Source of the DNA: Lentisphaeria bacterium UBA1732
GTDB taxonomy: Bacteria; Verrucomicrobiota; Lentisphaeria; Victivallales; UBA1829
DNA length: 32,474 bases
Direction: 5' to 3'
Assembly: GCA_002315855.1 (NCBI GenBank)
Contig: DCIG01000083.1
Span: 3,349 to 35,822, forward strand
Shown here: piece after piece, positions 22,710 to 31,473 of the stretch
How positions within the stretch are numbered: position 1 is the first letter of the stretch
Layout: every line of letters starts with the position of its first letter
Made by a program: the position numbers and the translations under genes
The notes under the pieces: model-generated
What the model saw: only the letters and a program-made list of their open reading frames with translations
Told to the model about the DNA's origin: nothing
Database searches by the model: none

Positions 22710-24395
22710 ATGAACCGACTTAAATGTTCCATTACTTGCATGGCTGTCCTTGCTGTTCATGCTTTTGCGATTGCACAATCTGATGTTTCCAATCCCGCTC
22801 AAGTATCTCCTTCTGCTTCATCTGCGCAGAATGCCGTTCAGAAGGTTTCTCCGGTTTCCAAACTGAAAACCTATTCAAATCAGCTCGCTCTCGGAATGAA
22901 TGCCATCAAGGATTCGGTCGGCAAGACCGGCTCATGGCAGGACAGCTTTGCTTCCGATTTGAAGAAAATGGAAGCAGAGGCCGCTTCCGTTTTCGCTGAT
23001 ATGGACAAGCTCATTGCCGCCAAAAGCAAAAGTGAAGTTTCGGAAATTTCTGCCCGTATCGCATCCGCATCCTCTGATCTGAAAGCAACTGCAAATTCCC
23101 TGAAATCCGTTGTCGAAAAAAACAAATCGGATGCTCGGGTGCAATCGGACAAAGCTGTTTCTGAACTCATGACCGCAATCGCCGCTGATGCAGATTTGCT
23201 TCGTTCTACGACCAATCGTCTCTCCAATGCTGTTTCCGCCGCCGTGAATGATGCCGACAGCTGGGTCAATACGACTGCACAGGAAATCGCTGACGAGCAG
23301 GTCAAACTTGCCGCCGACGTTGCCAAAGCCGCCGCAAAAAACAGCGATTTCGCTCAGCCTGCAAAAGACAGCAGAGCTGAACTTGCCGCCGCCAAAGCCG
23401 CTGCGGAAGCAGATGCCAAGGCTAAAGCCGAAGCGGCTGCCAAAGCAAAAGCTGAGGCCGAAGCCGCCGCAAAAGCCGCTGCGGAAGCTGATGCCAAGGC
23501 CAAAGCGGAAGCTGACGCCAAAGCCAAAGCCGAGGCCGAAGCCGCTGCAAAGGCAAAACGCGAAGCCGATGATGCCGAAGCGGTTGCCAATGCAAAAGCA
23601 AGAGAAGCCAAAGCAGTAGCGGCTGCCAAAGCCAAAGCGGAAGCCGAAGCAAAAAAACAGGCCGAAGCCGAGGCTGTAGCCAAAGCGGAAGCTGATGCCA
23701 AGGCTAAAGCCGAAGCGGCTGCCAAAGCCAAAGCTGAGGCCGAACAGAAAGCCGTCAAAGCCGCTCGCGAAGAAAAAGCCAAAGCGGAAGCCGATGCAAA
23801 AAACAGTCTTGATACTGCGGCTTCAGCTCCCAATGCGGAACAGTCCTCCGAAAAATCGGATGAACAGCAGTTTGCTCCTGTTTCCGGCAATCAGCCTCAG
23901 GAAAAGCCCTTGTTCGGATTCCGCACACATAAACCCGTCAAATATCTGCTGATTGTGGCAAACAACAAAATCCCGAAAGACGTTTTCGCGGATTTCATCA
24001 GTCGGGAATACGATGTCCCCTACATTCTGCTTCCTGCCAGTGCGGAAGCTCCTGCGCCCGATACGGATTTGTTCTTTGTCCCCGGCAGTTCCGATGAGTT
24101 TGAAAACGGCATTATCCAGTTCAAAGCCCCTCGCCTCTCTGCGTTCATTGCCTACCTGCGTCCCCTAAATGTGATTTTCCTGGGCGACAGCCACTACATC
24201 AACGGCGATTACAAACTCGCTGTGCCGGATGATGGCAATATCAATATGTTGGATTTCGCCGACAGCGAATGGCGAATCAATGCCGTCCGCCTGGACAATC
24301 TGCTCAAACCTCGTTCCAGAGAGGTGTATGACCATTATATGGAATTTTACCGCAGACAGAATCAGGCGCAGAATGCTTCCCCCGCGAAGCAGTAA
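22710..24395 (+). CDS. Secreted TolA-like Ala/Lys/Glu-rich helical protein with unrecognised C-terminal domain
   Basis: This 561-residue protein has a signal peptide (MNRLKCSITCMAVLAVHAFA, cleavage near AIA/QS). Residues about 25-218 are predicted helical. Residues about 219-365 are a continuous charged Ala-rich stretch of KAEADAKAKAEAAAKAK type, resembling the TolA long helix and likely to span or tether in the periplasm. The C-terminal 150 residues are a compact domain (VKYLLIVANNKIPKDVF, PDTDLFFVPGSSDEF, LNVIFLGDSHYINGDYKL) that I do not recognise. GGAG lies seven bases before the ATG; an in-frame ATG at 22620 would mask the signal peptide. It is the first gene of the ABC-amidase cassette, with a 43-base gap to the next gene. 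Function is unknown. Confidence 0.8.
   Translation: MNRLKCSITCMAVLAVHAFAIAQSDVSNPAQVSPSASSAQNAVQKVSPVSKLKTYSNQLALGMNAIKDSVGKTGSWQDSFASDLKKMEAEAASVFADMDKLIAAKSKSEVSEISARIASASSDLKATANSLKSVVEKNKSDARVQSDKAVSELMTAIAADADLLRSTTNRLSNAVSAAVNDADSWVNTTAQEIADEQVKLAADVAKAAAKNSDFAQPAKDSRAELAAAKAAAEADAKAKAEAAAKAKAEAEAAAKAAAEADAKAKAEADAKAKAEAEAAAKAKREADDAEAVANAKAREAKAVAAAKAKAEAEAKKQAEAEAVAKAEADAKAKAEAAAKAKAEAEQKAVKAAREEKAKAEADAKNSLDTAASAPNAEQSSEKSDEQQFAPVSGNQPQEKPLFGFRTHKPVKYLLIVANNKIPKDVFADFISREYDVPYILLPASAEAPAPDTDLFFVPGSSDEFENGIIQFKAPRLSAFIAYLRPLNVIFLGDSHYINGDYKLAVPDDGNINMLDFADSEWRINAVRLDNLLKPRSREVYDHYMEFYRRQNQAQNASPAKQ
23412..23744 (+). repeat. 51-base direct repeat (two copies, one mismatch) within the helical region
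   Basis: Bases 23412-23462 and 23694-23744 are identical except for one position. They are 282 bases (94 codons) apart, so they are in the same frame. Many shorter related copies of GCCAAAGC/GCGGAAGC lie between them. This indicates expansion of the Ala-rich helix by internal duplication. Confidence 0.85.
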
Positions 24396-24438
24396 CTACG
24401 CTTGAATCTCTTCTGCACGCTGAAGAAAAGTTTTCTCC

Positions 24439-25422
24439 ATGTATACGATTTACCGTCTGTCTCGAAATGCCTGTTTGGAGTGCCTGCGTGAGCCGGTTTA
24501 TTACCTCATGCTCATTTCCGCGCTCCTGATGATTGGTCTTTTCCCCTATTTTGCCATGTTTGTCTTCCGCCAGCAAATCAAGCTGGTCGTTGACAGTTCG
24601 ATGGCCACCACATTGCTGTTCGGGCTTTTTGCCGCAGTTTTGTGTTCCGCGCAGACCATCAGTCGCGAAATGAAAAATGGCACGGTTCTTCTGCTGATGT
24701 CCAAACCGGTTACGCGTCTTCAGTTTATCCTTTCCCGCATGTTCGGAATCCTGATTTCGCTGACCTTGTTTGTCTTCATCTGCAATTCCGCAACCTGGCT
24801 TTCCGTTCTCGTCGCAAAAGACCAGTTCCGTTTCAGTATGCCATTGATTCTTCTTTACTTCGGTATCATTTTAATCGCCGCTCTCTACGGCGGTCTCCGC
24901 AACTATTTCTCTCACAAATGCTTTTCCGCACATGCCACACTGGCTATGGCGCTCCTCTATCTCCCTTCCGCCATAATCGCACAAGTCATTCGTTCCAAAG
25001 AATTAAGCGACATCGTCAAATTGGACCCGGACTGCTATCTCCCCCCCGGAAGTCTGATTCCATCCCTGATTCTTCTCTTTTTCGCCGTATGGGCAATGGG
25101 TATGATCAGTTCCGCCCTTGCCACGCGTTTGGAAATCGTTGGCAATCTCCTCGTTTGCCTCCTGATTTTCGTATCCGGGCTGGTGCTTCATTATTTCGCC
25201 GCTCAGCTTTTCGGTGCCGGTACGGTCGCTTCCATGATTTGCACTTCCATCATCCCGAACTGGCAGCTCTACTGGATGGCTGATGCCATGTCCGCCCAAA
25301 TCAAAATCCCTTTCATCTATTTGATTTGGGCGGGATTCTACTCTCTTTTCTGTGCGGCTGCGTGGGGCGGATGGGCTTATTTCCTCTTCCAGAATAACGA
25401 ACTTGCCCGCGATACCAGATAA
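24439..25422 (+). CDS. ABC-2 type transporter permease
   Basis: This 327-residue membrane protein of about six to seven hydrophobic segments begins MYTIYRLSRNACLECLREPV followed by YYLMLISALL. SREMKNGTVLLLMSKPVTR is the hallmark cytoplasmic loop of ABC-2/NosY-type permeases. It is the first of two different permeases flanking a single ATPase gene, so a heteromeric transporter is possible. The substrate is unknown. It lies 33 bases upstream of the ATPase ATG. Confidence 0.85.
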   Translation: MYTIYRLSRNACLECLREPVYYLMLISALLMIGLFPYFAMFVFRQQIKLVVDSSMATTLLFGLFAAVLCSAQTISREMKNGTVLLLMSKPVTRLQFILSRMFGILISLTLFVFICNSATWLSVLVAKDQFRFSMPLILLYFGIILIAALYGGLRNYFSHKCFSAHATLAMALLYLPSAIIAQVIRSKELSDIVKLDPDCYLPPGSLIPSLILLFFAVWAMGMISSALATRLEIVGNLLVCLLIFVSGLVLHYFAAQLFGAGTVASMICTSIIPNWQLYWMADAMSAQIKIPFIYLIWAGFYSLFCAAAWGGWAYFLFQNNELARDTR

Positions 25423-25455
25423 TCCGGGCTTCCTTTGCAATCGGTACAGCACAAC

Positions 25456-26196
25456 ATGATCGACGCACGTAATTTATCAAAACGATACGGTTCCAGAACG
25501 GTTGTTTCCGGCTTGTCTCTTCATGTGGAAATCGGTGATGTCCTCGGCTTTATCGGCCCGAACGGTGCCGGTAAAACCACGACCATGAAGATGTTGAGCG
25601 GCGTTATGCCGCCTTATGCCGGTACCGTTTCCATTGGCGGTATCAATATCGCTGAAAATCCTTGCGCGGCGAAAGCCCTCATCGGTTTTCTTCCCGAAAA
25701 TGCTCCTCTTCATCCTGCCATGACCGTTCAGGCGTTCCTGAATTACACCGCCCGTCTGCGCGGTTTTTCCGCCAAAGAAGCGGCCCGTCTTGTGATGCGG
25801 GCCGCCGAACGGTGTGCCATCCGCGAAGTCCTGGGGCAGGAAATCGAGTCTCTTTCCAAAGGCTACAAACGCCGCGTTTGTCTGGCTCAGTCCATTCTGC
25901 ACTCCCCGAAAGCCCTGATTATGGACGAACCCACCGACGGCCTTGACCCGAATCAGAAACGTCAGATTCGGTCTTTGATTTCCTCCTTGCGCGAGGATAC
26001 CGCCATCATCATTTCCACACACATTCTGGAGGAGGTGGATGCCGTCTGCTCCCGTGTCCTGCTGCTCTGCAAAGGCAGAAAACTGTTCGACGGCTCCGAA
26101 CCCGAATTTGCACAGCTTGCTTCTTCTCAAGGTCTTGACCTCGCCGGGCTTTTCGAAAAAATGACCCGTCAGGAAGGAGGCGAACTGATATGCTGA
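25456..26196 (+). CDS. ABC transporter ATP-binding protein (GldA/CcmA-like)
   Basis: This nucleotide-binding subunit of 246 residues has all motifs: Walker A GPNGAGKTT (34-42), a Q-loop replaced by the GFLPENAPLHPAMT segment typical of GldA-like proteins, signature SLSKGYKRRV, Walker B ALIMDEPTDGLDP, and the H-loop IIISTHILEEV. A TTG at 25435 could add seven residues, but the family begins MIDARNLSKRYG, so the ATG at 25456 is used. Neither start has a clear Shine-Dalgarno. Its end overlaps the next permease-GldG gene by seven bases (ATATGCTGA), a sign of coupled translation. It probably energises both neighbouring permeases. Confidence 0.93.
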   Translation: MIDARNLSKRYGSRTVVSGLSLHVEIGDVLGFIGPNGAGKTTTMKMLSGVMPPYAGTVSIGGINIAENPCAAKALIGFLPENAPLHPAMTVQAFLNYTARLRGFSAKEAARLVMRAAERCAIREVLGQEIESLSKGYKRRVCLAQSILHSPKALIMDEPTDGLDPNQKRQIRSLISSLREDTAIIISTHILEEVDAVCSRVLLLCKGRKLFDGSEPEFAQLASSQGLDLAGLFEKMTRQEGGELIC

Positions 26197-28814
26197 ATTC
26201 TCTTCGCCGCATTCATGCCGTGTGCCGCCGCGAATTTTTCGCCGGCCTTGCATCCCCGTCCGCGTGGGTGTTTTTGGTCATTTTCGTGATTATGGCGGGG
26301 GTCTGCACTTTCGTTTTCAGTGATGTCCTTGCAGTCGGACAAGCCGATCTCAGTCCGTTCTTCAACTGGATGCCGTGGCTTTTCATGTTCCTCATGCCTG
26401 CCTTGGGTATGCCCATGTGGTCGGAGGAACGCCGTACCGGAACGTTCGATTTGTCCCTGTCCTTCCCCATTCATCTTTGGGAGCTTGTCTTCGGTAAATA
26501 CTGTGCCGGCATGGCTTTGCTGATTTTGGCCCTTGCCCTGACTCTTCCCGTTCCGATTACATTCTTTGTGCTGGGCGAACCCGACACCGGCGCAATCATT
26601 TGCGGCTATCTGGGCGCGATTCTGGTCGGTTCCGGATTCCTTGCGGTCTCCTGCTTCTGCTCTGCTCTCTCGAAAAGTCAGACTGCCAGTTTCCTCCTCG
26701 CTCTTTTGCTCTGCGCAATCCTGATGTTCACCGGATGGGACCGCGTAACCGGACTTCTCTACCAGTGGCTTCCCGAAACTCTCTGCCGTATGATTTCCTA
26801 TTGTACGGTCGTCCCTCATTATCAGGCATTCCAGCGCGGTCTTTTCGATACCTCCGAAATCGCTTACAGTATCCTGATTACCATGCTGTTTCTGTTCTTT
26901 GCACGCACATCTCTGGCGTTTTCCGCTTCCAATGGCGGCGGTTTGCTTCTGCCCGGTGCGTGGCGCGACCGTTATCTTTGGAAACAGACTCTTTGTGCCG
27001 TCTTTGCCTACGGGGTTGCGGCTTATGTTTTCTTCTGTCTTGCGCTCACGGCGTCTGCGTTTCGCATTCGCATTGACTGCACTGCCGACCGGGCCTATTC
27101 TCTTTCTGCGGAAGCGAAAGCCGCTGCGGCTTCCCTGACCCGCCCGGTTACCGTTCGCCTGTATGTTTCCAAAACCACCGTCGATACGCCGAAAGACCTT
27201 CAGAGTTACTCCGAACGCATCAAATGGCTTCTCCGGGAGTTTGCGAAAGCATCCGGCGGCAAAATCATCACGGATTTTATCCCCGTTGAACCCGATTCCC
27301 GCGAGGAAGAAGCCGCTGTTGTGGAAGGCATCGAACCCGCCCGCAATTCCGGCGGCGAAAAATATTTCCTCGGCTTGTCGGTTTCGGCTGGTCAGCATTG
27401 TCTGCCTCTGCCGTTCCTGTCTCCGAAAAATGAAAATATGCTGGAATACGAGATTCTGCGCCGTATCATGACCGTTCAGAATCCCAAACGGCCCGTGATT
27501 GGCGTGATGAGTCTGTTCCCCGTGCTGGGACGTGAGCCGTCCCCGCAGACTGGGAAATCAGGTGCTTCCGCATGGTATATTTTCACCGAACTCAACAAGG
27601 ATTATACGCTTGCGGAAGTCCCCATGGAAATCAAGGAAATCCCCGAATCCCTGGATGTGCTGATGCTGATTCATCCTTTCGGAATCGGGCAGGAAACTCT
27701 TTCCGCCATCGATCGCTATCTCGTGAATGGCGGTCATCTGGCTGTCTTTGTTGACCCGATGTCTTCGTATGCCATTGCTCAGGCGCGTTCGCAGAAAGAC
27801 CTGACCATGATTGACAAGCTGGAGTCCTCCTTGGAACCTCTCATTTCCGCCTGGGGCTTGCAGTATGCCTCCGACAAACTTGCCGCTGATATGAATTTCA
27901 AGTTCGACCAGCTGGATTCCAACGGCATTCGACGCACCATTCCCACGGCTCTTTGCATTACGGCGGACGGTATGAACAGTGTCAATCCGGTTACTGCCGG
28001 TTTGACCTCTCTCCGCATGAATTACTCCGGTTTCTTCACGAAAAATCCCAAGTCGGAAGTCGTTCTGGATGCGGAACCTCTGATTACCACCACGAATTAC
28101 TCCGCCATTGCCGATTCTTCCGCTCTGCCGGAGGAAACCATTGCCGCTTTCTCCACCAGGAATGCGCAGGACGGCGAGAAACTCCCCCTCATGTGGCATT
28201 TGCGCGGTCATTTCCCATCGGCCTTTGACCATGTCGCAAAGGAAGACGCGGAGCCGGGCGAAGTCTTCCTGTTCGGCGATTCGGATATGCTTTTCCACGA
28301 TGCCTGCGTCGCGCAGAGCACCGATGAATTCGGTCAGAAAATCATCGTGCGCAAAAACGACAATATCACATTGATTGAAAATGTTTTGGAAACCCTTTGC
28401 GGCAAAGGTCGTCTGGCTGGCTTGCGCAGCCGGGTGCCCATGTCCCGCCCCCTTACGAAAATCAATGAAAGCCGCACTCGTGCCGATTTGGAATTTAAGG
28501 ACAGAATCCTTGCCATTGTGGAAGAATCCACGCTCCTTCAGAAACAGGTGGAATCCATTCGCCGTCAGCTCATTGCCAGCGGCGGAAATGCCCAGCTCAC
28601 CTCCGCACAGCAGAACCTGTTGTCCACTTATGCTCAGAAAGATGCCTCATGCAAACGCGAAATCCGCGAATTGCGTCTGCGTTTGCGTCAGGACATCGAC
28701 CGCATTAACAATACGGCTCGTCTGATTAACATTGTTGTGGTCCCTGCTTTTGTGATTCTGTGCGGTATCCTTTGGGGCATCCTTCGTAAAATGAAATGGA
28801 GACGCCATGAATAA
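26190..28814 (+). CDS. ABC permease fused to GldG-like ABC auxiliary domain (GldF-GldG fusion)
   Basis: This 874-residue protein has an N-terminal ABC-2/GldF permease of about 280 residues and six membrane segments, including GMPMWSEERRTGTFDLSLSF. A GldG-type substrate-binding-like region (ABC_transp_aux) follows from about 285, opening with IRIDCTADRAYSLSAEAKAA, where GldG proteins have the D-x-T-x-x-K/R-x-Y-T/S-L-S pattern. EIPESLDVLMLIHPFGIG and FLFGDSDMLFHD are also GldG-like. A charged helical stretch precedes one last membrane segment near residue 845. In gliding Bacteroidetes, GldF and GldG are separate; fusions occur in other phyla. It overlaps its neighbours on both sides by seven to eight bases. 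The transported substrate is unknown. Confidence 0.9.
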   Translation: MLNSLRRIHAVCRREFFAGLASPSAWVFLVIFVIMAGVCTFVFSDVLAVGQADLSPFFNWMPWLFMFLMPALGMPMWSEERRTGTFDLSLSFPIHLWELVFGKYCAGMALLILALALTLPVPITFFVLGEPDTGAIICGYLGAILVGSGFLAVSCFCSALSKSQTASFLLALLLCAILMFTGWDRVTGLLYQWLPETLCRMISYCTVVPHYQAFQRGLFDTSEIAYSILITMLFLFFARTSLAFSASNGGGLLLPGAWRDRYLWKQTLCAVFAYGVAAYVFFCLALTASAFRIRIDCTADRAYSLSAEAKAAAASLTRPVTVRLYVSKTTVDTPKDLQSYSERIKWLLREFAKASGGKIITDFIPVEPDSREEEAAVVEGIEPARNSGGEKYFLGLSVSAGQHCLPLPFLSPKNENMLEYEILRRIMTVQNPKRPVIGVMSLFPVLGREPSPQTGKSGASAWYIFTELNKDYTLAEVPMEIKEIPESLDVLMLIHPFGIGQETLSAIDRYLVNGGHLAVFVDPMSSYAIAQARSQKDLTMIDKLESSLEPLISAWGLQYASDKLAADMNFKFDQLDSNGIRRTIPTALCITADGMNSVNPVTAGLTSLRMNYSGFFTKNPKSEVVLDAEPLITTTNYSAIADSSALPEETIAAFSTRNAQDGEKLPLMWHLRGHFPSAFDHVAKEDAEPGEVFLFGDSDMLFHDACVAQSTDEFGQKIIVRKNDNITLIENVLETLCGKGRLAGLRSRVPMSRPLTKINESRTRADLEFKDRILAIVEESTLLQKQVESIRRQLIASGGNAQLTSAQQNLLSTYAQKDASCKREIRELRLRLRQDIDRINNTARLINIVVVPAFVILCGILWGILRKMKWRRHE

Positions 28815-29964
28815 ACGCAGCCTTTTCAAAATCCTGATAACCCTTTTCATCTGCACGGTGTTGGCCGTTATTTCGGCGAAACGTCTCGCCCTCGAAAATT
28901 CCACTCCGGACGCCGTGTCTTCTTCTCTTTTCATGCCGCGCTTCTCTCCCGAAGAGGTCCGCACCATCGAAATTTCATGGATTGACGAGAAAATCACCCT
29001 GAAATTCATGAATGACTACTGGTGTGTCGCCGAACGGAACAACGCTCAGGCCGCAACTTCCAAAGTCGCTGATCTTCTTGAGAATATCTCAAAAATCTCC
29101 CCTCTTAAAGAAATTCAGAACTCCCCGGATACGCTTCGTGAACTGAATCTGTCGGATACTCCTGCCGAAGACCGTACCGGAACCGGTATTTTGGTCGTCC
29201 TCCGCGGCGATCAGGACAGGGAAATCCTCCGTTTCATGCTGGGGCGCGGTCATGCCAAATTGTCTGCGGATCAAATCGGCAATTATGCGATGCAGGGGTA
29301 TGACAGTCGTTATATTCGCGCCTGGATGCCGGATGGCAAGGAACATATCTTCCTGATTCCTCAGGTCTTTGAGAAATGTTCCCCGTCTGCCCGCCAGTGG
29401 CTGGAACAGCTTTATCTTTCCCGTCCTGAAAGTCCCACCCTCGTTCGCTTCTTCCGCAAGGATGAAGAGGCGGAAGGTCTCGTCCCCGAATGGATGGTCG
29501 CGGCAGGCTCCGAAGGCTTTGAACTCCTTCTCCCCGTCGAAAAAAAGCTTTCCATCGAGGATTTGTCCCGCAAAATTTCTGTTTTGGCGGCACCGTTCTC
29601 ATCCGATCTCGCGGATGATGTAACCGGTTTGGAATTTAATGACAGATTCCAGATTGCCATGTCCGACAGTTTTGTCTATCTCATTGATTTCGCCGAAAAA
29701 AATGACCGCCTTTATGCCAAAATGACCGTCGATTTTCTGGAAGATAAAGTCAAAAAACGGGACACGGAATCTGATGAGGATTTCCGGAAGCGGCTCCGCG
29801 TTCTCAAATCCCGATTCGATTATGAAAAACGTGTCGCAAACGGTCATGTTTTTTTGGTTCGTTCCGACTTGCTTGACACCCTCGCGCCCGTTCCTGCGGA
29901 ACAGAAAAAAGCCGCTTCCCCGGCTCGTTCTTCTTCCAAATCAAGTGTTTCAACGGAAAGCTGA
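28807..29964 (+). CDS. DUF4340 domain protein, GldG partner
   Basis: This 385-residue protein has one N-terminal membrane anchor (SLFKILITLFICTVLAVISA) and a long extracytoplasmic part. The pattern RFSPEEVRTIEISWIDEKIT then YWCVAERNNAQAATSKVADL and LENISKISPLKEI is the DUF4340 repeat layout (W-x-V, A-D-x-x-x-V-x-x-L-L), a family regularly encoded right after GldG. The C-terminus is a Ser/Lys/Ala-rich tail. It overlaps the permease-GldG gene by eight bases and is followed eight bases later by the amidase gene. It probably forms the periplasmic part of the transporter; no biochemical role is established. Confidence 0.83.
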   Translation: MNKRSLFKILITLFICTVLAVISAKRLALENSTPDAVSSSLFMPRFSPEEVRTIEISWIDEKITLKFMNDYWCVAERNNAQAATSKVADLLENISKISPLKEIQNSPDTLRELNLSDTPAEDRTGTGILVVLRGDQDREILRFMLGRGHAKLSADQIGNYAMQGYDSRYIRAWMPDGKEHIFLIPQVFEKCSPSARQWLEQLYLSRPESPTLVRFFRKDEEAEGLVPEWMVAAGSEGFELLLPVEKKLSIEDLSRKISVLAAPFSSDLADDVTGLEFNDRFQIAMSDSFVYLIDFAEKNDRLYAKMTVDFLEDKVKKRDTESDEDFRKRLRVLKSRFDYEKRVANGHVFLVRSDLLDTLAPVPAEQKKAASPARSSSKSSVSTES

Positions 29965-29972
29965 CTGCCCTC

Positions 29973-31451
29973 ATGAAGTTCTCACGCCCCGCGATTTCTC
30001 TCTTCATTATAGCATCCCTGTTTTCTTTTTCGGAAAAAATATTTGCCTCTTCTTCGGATGCTTCTTTGGATGCTCTTCGCTCTGCCATCGCCGAAAAACA
30101 GAAAGATTTGGAAATTCGTCAGGCTGCTTTGAAAGCGGAATACGAAGCCTTGGAGCTGGAATCCATTCGGCTTGCCGCACAGCGGGAGGCGCAGGCGCGC
30201 CAGCATGATTACGAAGCCGGGCTTTCTTCCGGCAGTGCGTCGGAGGAGATGGTTACGGTTCCTGCCATTCAGCTCCCCTCCGCCAAATCGGACGGAACTT
30301 CCGCAGAACGCCGGAAAATTGTCATCCCTGCCGCGCAGGATGATCCTGTTGTCCCTTCTTCGTCGGCTCAAACCGTCAATGCTCCGTCAAAAACGGCGCA
30401 GTCGGCGGCAGTAACGCCCAATCCGTCAAATCAGACGGTGAATCCGTCAAATGCTTCGTCGAAAACGACAGCTTCTTCTAAAACAACAGCTTCCGCATCG
30501 TCATCCGCTAAGAAAACCGTCGAAAAAATCCTGCCGTCCACACCCGTTCAGCAGATGAAGCTCCGGTTCGTGATGAACAATAAAATCAAGTATGTCAATT
30601 TGAACGATGCCGCCTCTTATTACGATTTGAAGTTCTCTGCCACCACAACCGGCGGTGTCTTGTCCGGTAAAAACGGTCGCTCGGCCATCTTCTCTCTCAC
30701 GAAACGCGAAGGCTCGCTCTGCGGAATCAAAACCTTTTTCCTCAATCCCCTTTACATCAAAAACAGCGTCCCCTATATCTCCGAAATCGACCTCATCAAA
30801 GTCATTGACCCCGTCTTCCGTTCCAAAAGCGTGGCCAAACTGGGGATGAAAACCATCATGATTGACCCCGGCCACGGCGGCAAGGATCCCGGTGCCATTT
30901 ATTTCAACCGTCAGGAAAAAAATCTGAACCTTCAGATTGCAAAACGCCTGAAAACTTCTCTTGAGAAACTTGGCTTCCGCGTCATTATGACCCGCACCGC
31001 CGATACGTTCCCCGAACTTTCTGCCCGTACTGCCCTTTGCGTAAAATACAAACCCGATTTATTCCTTTCCATTCATTGCAATGCGAATCCCTCATCGGGG
31101 ACCACATCCGGCATTGAAACCTACTATGTTACCCCGGTCGGCGGGGCTTCCACTTCGGACACCAAAGTCGAAACCGTGAAAAAGCCGGGCAATGATTATG
31201 ATATGAACAGTGCCCGCCTGGCGCATGAAATTCACAAGGCTCTCCTTGCTGTTACTGGTGCGGCGGACCGCGGTGTCCGCAACGGGCGTTTGTATGTCGT
31301 CTCCAATTCCCCCTGTCCTGCCGTTTTGCTGGAAGTCGGTTTCCTTTCCAACAAAACCGAAGCGGCGGAGATTGCCTCCATTGCCTATCAGGAGAAAATT
31401 GTCCGCGGCATTCTGGCGGGGCTTTCCGGATACGGCTCATTCCTGCGCTGA
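29973..31451 (+). CDS. N-acetylmuramoyl-L-alanine amidase (Amidase_3) with coiled coil and Ser/Thr linker
   Basis: This 492-residue secreted cell-wall hydrolase has a signal peptide (residues 1-25, cleavage near IFA/SS), then a coiled coil (about 30-82, AEKQKDLEIRQAALKAEYEA) and a Pro/Ser/Thr/Asn-rich linker to about 185. A small beta-rich domain (about 193-285, MKLRFVMNNKIKYVNL) resembles AMIN or copper-amine-oxidase-N modules. The catalytic domain (292-492) has zinc ligands H301 (DPGHGGKDPGA), E315 and H368 (LFLSIHCNAN), and catalytic E454 (VLLEVGFLSN). It cleaves the amide between MurNAc and L-Ala in septal or lateral peptidoglycan. AmiB/AmiC-type enzymes need an activator; here the neighbouring ABC complex is the obvious candidate. 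The regulatory alpha-helix insertion seen in AmiB/C is not evident in this sequence. Confidence 0.94.
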   Translation: MKFSRPAISLFIIASLFSFSEKIFASSSDASLDALRSAIAEKQKDLEIRQAALKAEYEALELESIRLAAQREAQARQHDYEAGLSSGSASEEMVTVPAIQLPSAKSDGTSAERRKIVIPAAQDDPVVPSSSAQTVNAPSKTAQSAAVTPNPSNQTVNPSNASSKTTASSKTTASASSSAKKTVEKILPSTPVQQMKLRFVMNNKIKYVNLNDAASYYDLKFSATTTGGVLSGKNGRSAIFSLTKREGSLCGIKTFFLNPLYIKNSVPYISEIDLIKVIDPVFRSKSVAKLGMKTIMIDPGHGGKDPGAIYFNRQEKNLNLQIAKRLKTSLEKLGFRVIMTRTADTFPELSARTALCVKYKPDLFLSIHCNANPSSGTTSGIETYYVTPVGGASTSDTKVETVKKPGNDYDMNSARLAHEIHKALLAVTGAADRGVRNGRLYVVSNSPCPAVLLEVGFLSNKTEAAEIASIAYQEKIVRGILAGLSGYGSFLR

Positions 31452-31473
31452 TACGGTATCGGTGCTTTTGTAA

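Noticed and set aside
26169..27398. 409-codon minus-strand frame, and a similar one at 25477-26253
   Set aside because: Both are shadows of the permease-GldG and ABC ATPase genes, which carry all expected motifs on the plus strand.
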